From Pedosphaera sp. (lineage in GTDB: Bacteria > Verrucomicrobiota > Verrucomicrobiia > Limisphaerales > JADLHS01): DNA of 58,362 nucleotides. The notes beneath the pieces are model-generated. The model was not told the DNA's origin, did no database searches, and saw only the letters and a program-made list of their open reading frames with translations. The translations under genes and the position numbers were made by a program. Location: positions 1-58,362 of the forward strand of contig SIBJ01000019.1 of assembly GCA_009695195.1 (NCBI GenBank), in the 5' to 3' direction. Below are positions 28,201 to 37,700 of the stretch, one piece after another (position 1 is the first letter of the stretch; every line of letters begins with the position of its first letter).

Positions 28201-28719
28201 CGTGCTGGTCGCGGGGTTGGAAGTTTTTGATACCGCGAGATTGATGTAAGACTTTTTGTTCGTATCGTCCTGTTCGATCAACACCACGTAAAAACGCTGG
28301 GCCACCGGATCGTAAAGCGCGCGCGGATCGAAGCTGAAAGAATTGTTGCCCGCGCTGGCGAAGAAACCGTCCAACGGCACCGGTCCCCAGATCGGAGTTC
28401 CTGACTTGTCCCAGTACTCCATGCGGACATTGATGACCTGAATGATTCCATTCGGCCCCGCGGCACCGTGGGGGTCCGGCGGTTCGAGCGTGAAGTCACT
28501 CTTCATGCCCTCCCACGAAGCCAGGACGCTGGACAACGGGCCGGGATTCGGCCCTTGCGGCGCAGGGCCGCTCGGACCTTGCGGGTTGAGGTCCACTTGC
28601 GGCGGTGCGGCCGACCGGGCTGGCCGGCGCGGCGCGTACTGGGCGTCAACCGGCAACACCGTGGCTACAACCAAGGCCACGAGAAGGCTTCGTCGCGACC
28701 AAATTGCTACTTTTCGCAT
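22297..28719 (-). CDS. Giant secreted protein with P-domains and DUF11 repeats
   Basis: This 2140-residue exported protein has a signal peptide (MRKVAIWSRRSLLVALVVAT) at the ATG at 28719. Residues ~60-590 form a secreted-propeller-like region (PPDPHGAAGPNGIIQV, DPRALYDPVAQRFYVV). Three proprotein-convertase-type P-domains lie at about 606-765, 1250-1413 and 1776-1940 (FDSDLTLQLISPDG, EDVDVLLVGPGGQKV, DDLDVLLVGPIGQKV). Six DUF11 beta-sandwich repeats (YTITVTNFGPSTA type) are arranged 3 + 2 + 1 between and after them. A ~70-residue C-terminal module ends AQRFYRAVRLVP. No protease domain is seen, so the P-domains are probably adhesive or stabilising. It is last in the surface-protein cluster. 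Confidence 0.88.
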   Translation of the reverse strand: MRKVAIWSRRSLLVALVVATVLPVDAQYAPRRPARSAAPPQVDLNPQGPSGPAPQGPNPGPLSSVLASWEGMKSDFTLEPPDPHGAAGPNGIIQVINVRMEYWDKSGTPIWGPVPLDGFFASAGNNSFSFDPRALYDPVAQRFYVVLIEQDDTNKKSYINLAVSKTSNPATSTPADWYLYRLENTRTNGTTAYWGDYPGLGFDGQAIYITVNLYSFANANGDAEIMVVDKQAALNGTANFNLIFGSGGPAGGFTLQPCTVIGSNAPNNVAYFAETPFISSTAVRVWALTDPLGARTLTSTMVTVPDNGGSPPFSGAPQPGTAITIDPNDGRTQGNAFWINDSIWFCTTEGGATGKALVYYYKINLNGYPSGTPGLGEAGFIDGGPGEWTYQPSIGGNALGEVCLVYSQSSSTRNPSIFATSRGANATSFDTPVLVKTSPGFYFGGRWGDYASVTADPVDNTFWVTAEWARTTGIVDWGTWWANILPKFAPNLVINTNYLGGGNGNGVIDVNECNDLTLVLTNTGSLGATNVRVSISTTTPGVALGIRNSAYPDLDAGTGGTNVTLFTISTAPNFVCGTPIVLTVIAKSDQGDTTNRIAFPTGTVGTPVRFDNNVPIVIRDADPVGTNSPIVVSGIASAISKVSVSLYLTHTFDSDLTLQLISPDGVTNTLCAATGGAGDNFGATCSPDSLRTTFDDDALAGITAGLPPFIGAFKPSGSLSVFVGKSGTNVNGTWRLRVVDNALIDVGVLNCWSLFLSGTGCGDGGGGCPGADLAIGIADAPDPVFIGSNLVYTITVTNFGPSTAKNTVVNHTLPPSVVFISAVSSQGTCVNAGGAVLCNLGNLNLEGVAIITVTVLPTLAGTISSTAVVTSNDADPDPANNSASTTTHVNPPTTELSVGLFDAPDPALVGGNLTYTVSVTNNGPSSASVVFVTNTLPVSVAVQSASPGSTIIGNTVICSFGSLTNGGRASASIGVTPLSVGTIQATARVAGNQTDPIAANNTASATTVIGPAADLIVGLTDNPDPVVVRSNWTYSIGVTNLGPSIANNAVMALTLPAGVNLISTNTTLGTLSVAGNIVTADLGSLASGAFAVVTVGVNATNSGVYSASASVSSSAADPNPANNSASASTTVAPPTVAFVASGATLTNESVLPPNGAIDFGETVTVELRLRNSGNVRNADLVATLLATNGVTSPSAAQNYGVVSPGLTAGRVFTFTATGVNGGTVSPTLQLVDAGTNLGLVAFTFTLPNVQTFSNPAAITIPDSGAATAYPSTITVAGITGLVGRVSVTLSNLNHTFIEDVDVLLVGPGGQKVMLMSDAGNPNGIVNTTVTFDDSGTVLPDEGQILATTYAPADYETGDAFPGPAPVGPYGAALSAFNGNSANGNWKLFIVDDTSGDAGGVANGWRLAITTITPVNQIADVAVSGVASANPTLVGDSLTYTFTVTNAGPNAATGVTFTNIVPGSATLVSASASQGSASTNGNTAVAGLGPISAGASATVTVVVIPNAAGSLVNPATVTAGETDLNLANNIASVTTTTLLPLADLGISKVASNSVVVGSNFVFTIIVTNNGPQNALAAGFTDTLPAGLTFVSATPSIGTATNSGSTVTASFGTLTAGSSASVTIVANAAGIGSKTNVAVASTTSSDTNAANNSATAIVAVVAPSPNLVAAGATLLSESFAPANGTVDLGETVTVSLAVQNIGTANTANLFGILQATGGVTAPTGAQAYGALVAGGPAQAHNFTFTASGTNGGVVTATLLLDDQGPLGSVAYTFNLPSTTTFANTNAITIPDHGAATPYPSTITASGLTGLVSKVTVTLHGLTHAFPDDLDVLLVGPIGQKVVIMSDAGGGHPLTNVTLTLNDASAALPDSGQITSGSYGPADYDAGDNFPAPAPAGVAGSVLSLFNGGSGNGNWSLYVVDDATGDAGLVSGGWSLDITTVNPVSPVADLAVTISGAPAQQLVGSAVIYSITVTNRGPATATGVTVTDNLPASLNYVSGTASTGGIGAVGSLVTANVGSLAVGSGAVYTVRVAPALGGSFVNTATAAGSESDLNLANNSAAVTTTAIVPQGLRFTEVARTNGSVEAVLNAQPNQTYVIYASANLTTWTPVSTNVIGANGTAKFTDANASSFAQRFYRAVRLVP

Positions 28720-28780
28720 AGTAAAATTTTCTAGCCGCCCGACGCTCGGGTCAGTTCGCATCACAATCTCTCCCGTCCGC

Positions 28781-31700
28781 TTATGGCAATGTCGCGTGCA
28801 GCCGGAAGAATTTATTCCCGCCGCCAATGCCGAGGGTGACGGTCTTCGTGCCGCCAAGGACGGACGGCGGTGGATTCGTCAACGGCGTCCACACGACCGG
28901 CGCCGCCAGACTCAAGGTGTATTCCAGATTGTAGCCGGTCGCGCCCGACGGCCATGAGATGACGAGATTGCCGCCGCTCGCCGCAGCGGACATCGCCGGG
29001 TATTCGATCACGGTCTTCACCGTCGCGGTGTTGTTGCCCTTGAGCGGATCGGTGACGGCGGAGCCGCATGTCGCGGTGTTCGTCAATTGCGTGCCGGAAT
29101 TCGGATGAATCGTGATGCTCGCGTTCACCACCGAGCCATTGCCGACGGCACCGAGATTCGTGAACGTCACCACGCTGCCGACCAAGGTGTAGCTGCCGGC
29201 CGGCGTCGCGGAAACAAACGTCACGCCCGGCGGCAGGGTGTTCGTGATGGTGACGCCGGTGGCCGTCGCCGGACCGCCATTGCTGACGGTGAGCGAGTAA
29301 GTGAGGTTCTGCCCGAAGAACACCGGGTTCGGCGAGCCGATGATGCTCATCGCGAGGTCGGCAGTCGGATTGACGACGGCGGTGTTCACCGTGGCGGTGT
29401 TGTTGGCGACGTTGGGATCTGTTTCGGTCGCGAGCGCTGTGGCGCTGTTGCTGATCGTCCCGGCAAGCGTCGGTTGCACTGTGATCGTGAGACTGGTCAC
29501 GCCATCCTTGGGCAACGTGCCGATGGTCCAAGTGACCAGTCCGGCAACATTCGTCGCGACTCCGCTGGTCGGCGAGGTCGAAACCAGAACGGTGTTGGCG
29601 GGCAACGTGTCCGTCAGGACGATGCCGCTGGCGCTCCACGGGCCGTGGTTGGTGACGAGAATGGTGTAAACCAGATTGCTGCCCACGACCACCGGATTGG
29701 GCGAGCCGGTCATCGTCACGGACAGGTCGGCCGCGGCGGGAACGGTGCCGGCGGTCGTGATGGTCAGATACCAACCGCGGACCAATCCCGTGTCGAACCC
29801 GGAGTCGTCTTCAAGGAAGAGCGACCACGCGCCGTTCGGATTGCCGCCGTTGAAGGTGGCAAAATTGTTGGAGTACGGCGACGGCGGGGCCGGCGAGTGG
29901 AAGAAGTCGCCCAACAGGAAGTTGGTGGGCTGATTGGTGCCCGAGGTGATCGTGCCGGAGAACGGCAACGGACTGGCCGCGGCGTCATCGAGCGTCAGCG
30001 TGACGTTGGTGATCGTGTTGCCGCCGCCCGTATCGGACATCGGGAGCATCTTCTGCCCGCCCGGGCCGGCGAGTAGCATGTCAATGTCGTTCGGGTGCGT
30101 GTGCGCCAGGTTGGTGAGCGTCATCGTGACCTTGCTCACCGAACCGCCGAGACCAGAAACCGAGATCACCGAGGGATACGGCGTGGCGCTGGTCAGATCG
30201 TTGATGGTGATGGTGGTGAGGTTGCTGAACGTCCCGGTCTGCGTGCCGAGCAGGAAGTTGAAGGTGGCGCGGCCATAGCTCACCCCGCCGTCCGACAATT
30301 GGAAGGTGGCGGCGACGCTGCCGCCGTTGGTGCCGCTGGCGGTGAAGCGGAACGCGCGTGAAACCGAGGCGCCACCGTTGAGCATCGCACCGTAGCTGTT
30401 CGATCGCGACCAGGGTGGCGAAGTCACAACGGTTACGCCGTTCGTATCCAGCAGCGTGGCCACCAGATTGGTCGTGTCGAACCCGCTCACGTTGCGCATG
30501 GCGAACAAGGCCGTGACGGTTTCACCCGGCTCGATGGCACCGTTGACGATGCCGCTCTCCGCGGTGAGCAGCACGCCGGCGGGCAGGATCAAGCTGCCGT
30601 CGTTGTCCACGATGGTCAGGGTGGCCGCGTTCGGATTGAGCAGCGAGGCCTGGCCCGTTGGCCCGGTCAGTTTCAACAAGACCGACTCCGCGCCTTCCTC
30701 AATCGTGTCGTCAATGACTGACACGATGAAGGTCTTGACGATTTCGCCGTTCGTGAACGTGAGCGTGCCGCTGGCGCTGACGTAATCCGAGCCATTCGTC
30801 GCCGTGCCATCACTGGTCGAGTAGTTCACGCCCACGATACTGTTGGTAATTCCACTGCGGATGACGGTGATCGTGGCCGACACGCCGCTTTCGAGCACCG
30901 CGTAGGTCGCGCTCGAGAAGGCCAGACCCGCGTCGTTGTCCACGATGGTCACGCTGGCCACGCTGGGGCCGATGAATTGCGCGCCGCCGGTCGGATTCAA
31001 CAGGGTGACCGTGAAGTTCTCGTCGCCCTCGACCTGCGTATCGTCAACGATCGGGATGGTGATGGTCTTGAGACTTTCGCCGTTGGTGAAGGTGAGCACG
31101 CCCGCGACCGCGCCGTAGTCCGCGCCCGCCGTGGCGGTGCCGTTGGTGCTGCCGTAACTGACGGTGACGGTGCCGGTGTTGGCATTGGTGCGCAGGACGG
31201 TGAGGACGATGTTCGTGCCGCCTTCGTCCACGATGTAGCTCGCGGGCGCAAAGGCGAGGCCGGTGTCGTTGTCGAGAATGGTGACGGTGGCCGTGCCATT
31301 CAGCAGCACGGTGCCGGGGCTGGGATTCGAAAGAACCACGCTGAAGGACTCGTCACCCTCGACGAGCGTGTCCTCCAGAATCGAAAGGGTCAGGGTCTTG
31401 ATCGTTTCACCGTTGTTGAACGTGAACGTGCCACTGTTGGTGACGTAATCCGAACCTGCCGTCGCCACGCCGTTGACGGTGGTGTAATTGACCGTCGCCA
31501 CGCCGTTGCTGCCGTTGAGCCGCAGGATGGTCAGCGTCACGGTGGGACCGGCTTCGCCGACGACGTAGAACGGCGACGAGAACGTGATGCCGACGTCGTT
31601 GTCCACGATGGTGACCGGCACAGTTGTCGGAGCGAGCAGCGTCGCGCCGCCGGTGGCATTGGTGAGCGAGATGTTGAAGGACTCCGGTCCCTCCACGAGC

Positions 31701-34700
31701 GTGTCATCGAGGATGGGAATGTTGACGGTCTTGTTCGTCTCGCCGTCGGCGAAGACGACCGCGCCGCTGGCCGCGGTGTAGTCCAGTCCGGCATTCGCGG
31801 TCGCGTCCCCGGTGAAATAGTTCGCCGACACAACTCCAGTCCGACCGTTGGTGCGCACGAAAGTAACGCTGATGCTTCCACCATTTTCTGCCACCGAATA
31901 GGCGGCGGCCCCAAAGCCAATTTTGCCGGGCGCGAAATCGTCATCCACGATGGTCAACGTCGCCGAGGAAGGCGCAAGCAGTAGCGCGCCACCCACATTG
32001 GTGAGCAACAGCCCGACCGTTTCGTCACCTTCGACCAACGAGTCAGGGAGGATCGGCATCGTGACCGTCTTGAGCGTCTCGCCGTTGGCAAATACCAGCG
32101 AGTTTGTGGTGGCGGTATAATCCAGGCCCGCCGTCGCCGTGCCGTTGGTGGTGGTGGTGAAATCAACCGTGGAGGTGCCCAAGGTGCTGCCGCTGCGCAC
32201 GATCGAAATGATGGCCACGCCGTCAATAGAAGTTTCACTCCGCGAGTACGTGGACGATGAAAAACTGATGGCACTATCATCGTTGACGATCGTCAATGTC
32301 GCCGCCGGCTGGTTGCCTAGCGCAGCCGAACCGGGTGGCGCGATGTTCGTGAGCACCAGACTGAGCATGCGATCCGGGTTGATTTCGAAATCATCAACAA
32401 CGGCGATCGCGAAACTCTGAAATACTTCACCGGGCGGGAAGACGAGATTGGTGGTGCCGCCCTGAAAATGCACACCGTTGGTGGCCGTTCCGTCGAAGGT
32501 CATGGCGTTCACCGTGATATTGTTCGGAAGCGGCTGGCCGGCCGTGCCACCGCGACGACGGACGGTGATCGTAGTGTTAGTGCCGTTTTCCGCTACGGAG
32601 TAGTTGGCGGAAGTGAATTCAAGGGTGCCGGAGCCGGCAATCGAGCCGCCATAAATCCGGGCCAGCCGTTGCTTCGGCGTCCCGTCATATTCGGTGAAGC
32701 CGCCGCCGATGATTATCTTGCCGTCAGTTTGCACAACCGCAGCCGCAATGAAGTTGTTCGCACCGGCGCCGAAGTTGATGCTGGGATCAACCGTACCGTC
32801 GTTGTTCAGCCGCGTGAGATGACCGCGCGTGACGCCGTTGCAACGGGTAAACTGGCCGCCGAGAATGATGCGCGTGTCCGGCTGGACAACGATGGCATTA
32901 ACTGTGTCGTCGGCGCCAAGACCCGGAGTAAATGTGGCATCCAATGAACCGCTGGAATCCAGCCGCGCGAACCGGTTCAGCGCCGAGCCGTTGAAATTGG
33001 TGAAGGAGCCGCCGACCACAATGCGTCCGTCAAGCTGTATGGCCAGCGCGCGGACAGCCCCGTCCGCACCAGTGCCGGGATCGAATGAGAGATCCACCGA
33101 ACCGTCGGGGTTGAGGCGCGCAACGCGGTTGCGGGCGGTGCCGTTGACCGAGGTGAAGTCGCCGCCGATGATCGCCTTGCCGTCCGCCTGAACCACTATC
33201 GCATAGACGATCCCGTTCGCGCCCAGCACCGGATTGAATCCGCCGTCCACGCTGCCGTCTTCGTTGAGGCGCGCAATCGAGTTGCGCGGCGTCGCGCTGA
33301 CGACGGTAAAGGCACCGCCGATCAAAAGCTTCCGGTCCTCACCGACGAAGGTTTCCGCGACGGCGAACACCGGATTGTCGGTGCCGAAACCCGGGTCGAA
33401 GGTTTCATTCAGCGATCCATCGAGATTCAGCCGGGCGATGCGACCGCGCGCAATTCCGTTGATGTTCGTGAAATCGCCACCGACCACGATGCGCCCATCG
33501 GTCTGCTGAAGCATGGCGCGAACTGTGGCATCCGCGCCCGACGTTCCGCCGCCGAGCGGGAATTTCACGTCGAGCGACCCGTCGGTGTTGAGGCGGGCAA
33601 TGCGAGTGCGGCCGATGCCGTTGGCCACGGTGAAGTCACCCGCGGCGAGGAGTTTTCCGTCGCTCTGGAGCGCGAGCGTTTGCACGGCGTTGTTGAAGCC
33701 AGCCCCCGAATTGTAAGCGGTATCGAGCGAGCCGGGCAGTTCGTTGAACGACTCGTTGTCAATGATGTTCAGGATCGCCGCGCTGGGCGCGCCGAGGCCG
33801 TTCGTCGGCGAAGCGCTCCCCAGCGAAAGGGTGATGAACCGGGGGAGGTCCTGCGAAATGTTGTCCGTGACAGGTACGGTGAAGGTTTTGCTCACTTCGC
33901 CGGGGCCAAAGACGAGCGTGCCGTTCGTGGCGGTGAAATCAATTCCTGCCACCGCCGTGCCATTGGTGGCGGAGAAGTTCACTGAAATGGACGCAGCGGC
34001 GCCGCCGGTGCGAACGACGGTGATAAACGCCTGGCCCCCGTTTTCGTTGATGAAGTTCGTGACCGCCGTAAACCGAACCTGACCGCGCAGGTCGTCGTCG
34101 AGGATGGTGAGCGTGGCGTTGGTGGTGGCACCAAGCACCTGCGGCTCGGAGAGGTTGTTCAACGTCGCGCCGAACAGCCGGAGATTCACGGTTTTGTTCG
34201 ACTCAATCAGATTGTCGTCCACAAGCGGGATCGCGACGACCTTCGGAGTGATGTCGTTGTTCGTCCAGGTCAGCGTGTTGGTGACGCCGATGTAGTCCGC
34301 CGTCGTAACGGCGGTGCCGTTGCTGGTGGCAAACTGGACGGTGACGGCGCCAAGGTTGCCGCCGGTGCGGGTGACGGCGACGAGGGCGAAGTGTGCGCTC
34401 TCGTTCGTGGTGTAGGTGGCCGAGCTGAAGTTCAACCGGCCCGCGCTGAAGTCGTTGTCAACGATGGTGAGCGTGGCGTTGGTCAGGCCTGCGACCGCGC
34501 CGCCGCCGGGGTTGAACAGTTGCAGGTTGATCGTTTCGTCGAACTCGACCGTACTGTCGTCGAGGATGGGAACGGTGAAGGTCTTGTTGGTTTGACCGGG
34601 TGCGAACGTCAGGGTGCCCGAGCGCGCGGTGTAATCGGATCCGGCGGTGGCGGATCCGCCGGCGACCGTGGCGTACTGAATGGTGACCGCGCCGTTGGCG

Positions 34701-37700
34701 CCGTTGGTGCGCGTTACATTGATGGTGGCCGTGGTGACGCCCTCGTTGACGGAGTAAGTGGGCGAACTGAACCCGAGCGTGCCCGGTTTGAAATCATTGT
34801 CCACGATCGTCATCGTGGAAAACCGTTTCCCAAGCGCGGCACCCAGTGGGATGTTTTCGCCACCGAGAAGGAACAAGTCCGTGCCGGTGGGTGTGGCGAG
34901 CTGAAATTCTGCGGTGCGGTTTCCGTCAATGTTCGTGTTGTCGTTCACCGTCACCTTCACATCGGCGGAGCCGAGGGCCACCGGCAACGTTCCGAAGTTA
35001 GGCCCAAAGGTGCCGTCGCTCCGCATCCAGGAAGCAGGCCAGGCCGTGTTCCAATACGGGTTGGCCAGCAATGGATTGAGGGTCAGGTCGTTGGTGCTGG
35101 CGGCACCAGGACCCGCCGGCGAGTAATTGACGCCAAAGTTCGCGCCGATGATGCCGAGGTTGCCGTTGGTGCGCACGAGCGAGACGTAAATAAAGGTTCC
35201 GTTCTCATCCATGCTGTAGGTGTCATAGGCGAACTCGATGTTGCCCGGCCCGGGAGTCGAGCCGCCGACCAGGCGGGCCACGTTGCTCCGAGAGCGCATC
35301 GAATTGCGCGTGGGCCCGCCGCCGACCCGCAGAAAGCCGCCGCCGATCATGATGTTGCCACTGGCCTCGACGCCCAGCGCAAACACGAAGTTCCGGGTGT
35401 TAATGATCGGATACAAGGTACCGTTGATAACGTTGGGATCGTGGTAGTGATTGGGCAGTCCGGCGAATTGATTGTACGCCGTGTCCATGAAATCGGTGTC
35501 CACCACGCCATCGGCCCGCAACCGCGCGATGCCCACGCGCCGCGTGCCGTTGATCGAGTAAAACAACCCGCCGAGTAGAATCTTCCCGTCCGATTGCGTC
35601 GTCACGGTGTAAACCACGTTGTCCGCCCCATCCCCGGGATCGAACGTAGTGTCCAGCGATCCGTCGCTGTTCAACCGTGCGATGCCGCGACGGTCGCGAA
35701 TGTCCACATGACTGAAGGCACCACCCACGAGCACTTTCCCGCCTGCCACGGTCGCCACGGAATAGACCGAGCCGTCCGCACCCGCGCCGGGGTTGAACGA
35801 CGGATCCAAGGTGCCGTCGGAATTCAAACGCGCGATTCCGAGACGGCTCTGGCCGGCGACGGTTGTGAAGTCGCCGCCAATGATGATTTTGCCGGTGCCA
35901 TCCACCGCCAAAGTATTAACGATGCCGTCTGGGCCGACGCCGGGATCGAACGTCGCGTCCACAACGCCGTTCGTATTCAAGCGCGCGACGTAGTTGCGGG
36001 TGGAGGTTCCCACCGAAGTAAACTCGCCCGCAATCAGGATTTTCCCGTCGGACTGCAGGACGACCGACCACACCGTGGCATTGGCACCCAGCCCCGGATT
36101 AAAGCTGGCGTCCACCGCACCCGAGGTGCTCAAACGGACAATGCGGTTGCGACTGTTCCCGTTGAAGGAGGTGAAGTTGCCGCCGGCGATGATCTTGCCG
36201 TCCGATTGCGATGCCAGCGCGGCCACAAATCCGTTCGCACCCGTGTTCGGCGGCGACGGCAGGAAGCCGGTGTCGAGCGAGCCGTCATTGTTCAAACGCG
36301 CAATGCGATTGCGCGGTGTGGAGTCGAAACCGGTGAAGTCGCCACCGATGACGGTCTTTCCGTCCGCCTGAACCACGAGCGCCATGACGCTGTTGTTCGC
36401 GCCGGGCGTGGCCATGAACGGCGGCACGGTGCTGGCCGAGTTGTCCATGTTGTGGGTCAAATCCGCCGCGCCCGCGGGTTGCTCGGCGCCAATCGCGTTC
36501 TCGGCGAGAATGGTAAGGTTGGCCGTGTTGATGTTCCCGACCTGGGTGTTCGGGCCGGGCGTCAACTCCAACAACATGTCTTCGTTAAACTCCACAAGGT
36601 TGTCGTCGAAAATCGGGATGGTGATCGGCTTCGAATTAAAGTCGTTGGCTGCCCAGGCAACCGTGCCAGTCACGGAGTTGAAGTCGACACCGGGTGTCGC
36701 ATAATCGGACCCGGCCTGGAGCGGGAAGCCGTTGTATTGATTTGCGGACGGGCCAAAATCAATTCTAAACCCAGCCTGGGCCACTCCGACGTTCGTGCCG
36801 CTGCGCACGGCATAAACCGTGGCGTTCGCGCCGCCTTCGTTGATGCGGAAAGTCGCGCGTTCAAAGTTGATGACGGGTTCCGAGGGAAAGGCATCGCGGC
36901 CACGAAAATTGTTTGCGCCACCAATGTCGTTTTCCATCACGTTCATCAAGGCAGTGCTTAGAATCGGATTGATGGTGGGCGGCGAGAGGTTGGTGGATTC
37001 GAGCGGGTCCAGCGCGGCGTTGGTGATGGTGATCAGCAGCACCCGGTTTACGTGCGGGGTGGCCGGTCCGTAAGTGGCCGTGTGCGGGCCGGGGCCGGAA
37101 AACACACTCACGAAAAAGTCGGCACTCATCTGGTAGTCATCAAACGACAGCGTGCCGCTGGTCGCGCTGTAATCTGTGTTCGGCACCGCCGAGGGATCAA
37201 TGCTGGTGGTGGTCGTGGAGACACAAAAGAGGTTGCTCCGGATGGTGAGGGTCGAAGGCGGATTGGTGCTCAGGATGTTTGTGACGCTGGTCAAGTTGAC
37301 GCAGAGAAAATTCGTGGGCGCGGGAATGGAAAAGCTGTTGCTGGTGATGTTGCCGTTTTCGTTCGTGACCCCGATGAACCGGCCAAACGTCATGGGAAAA
37401 TAGTGATAGGGTTGCGCCAGATAGTAGGTGTAGTTCTGGAACAAATTGGTCACGACGACGTTCGTCAGGTAAACATTCGTGAAGAACACCCCCGTGCCGG
37501 GAATGTCGTTCGTGATGAGAATATTCGTGCCGTAATAATTCGTGATGAAGATATTCGTGTAGGACAAATTCGTCACCGAGAAGTCCACATTGACACGCCC
37601 GTTGGCTCCTTGCAGGCGGGTGACGGTGACGCGCGCGGGAACGCTCCAAGCAGCAACGGCCGGGTCCAGAGCGAAGTTGGATTCGTTCTCGCTGACGACG

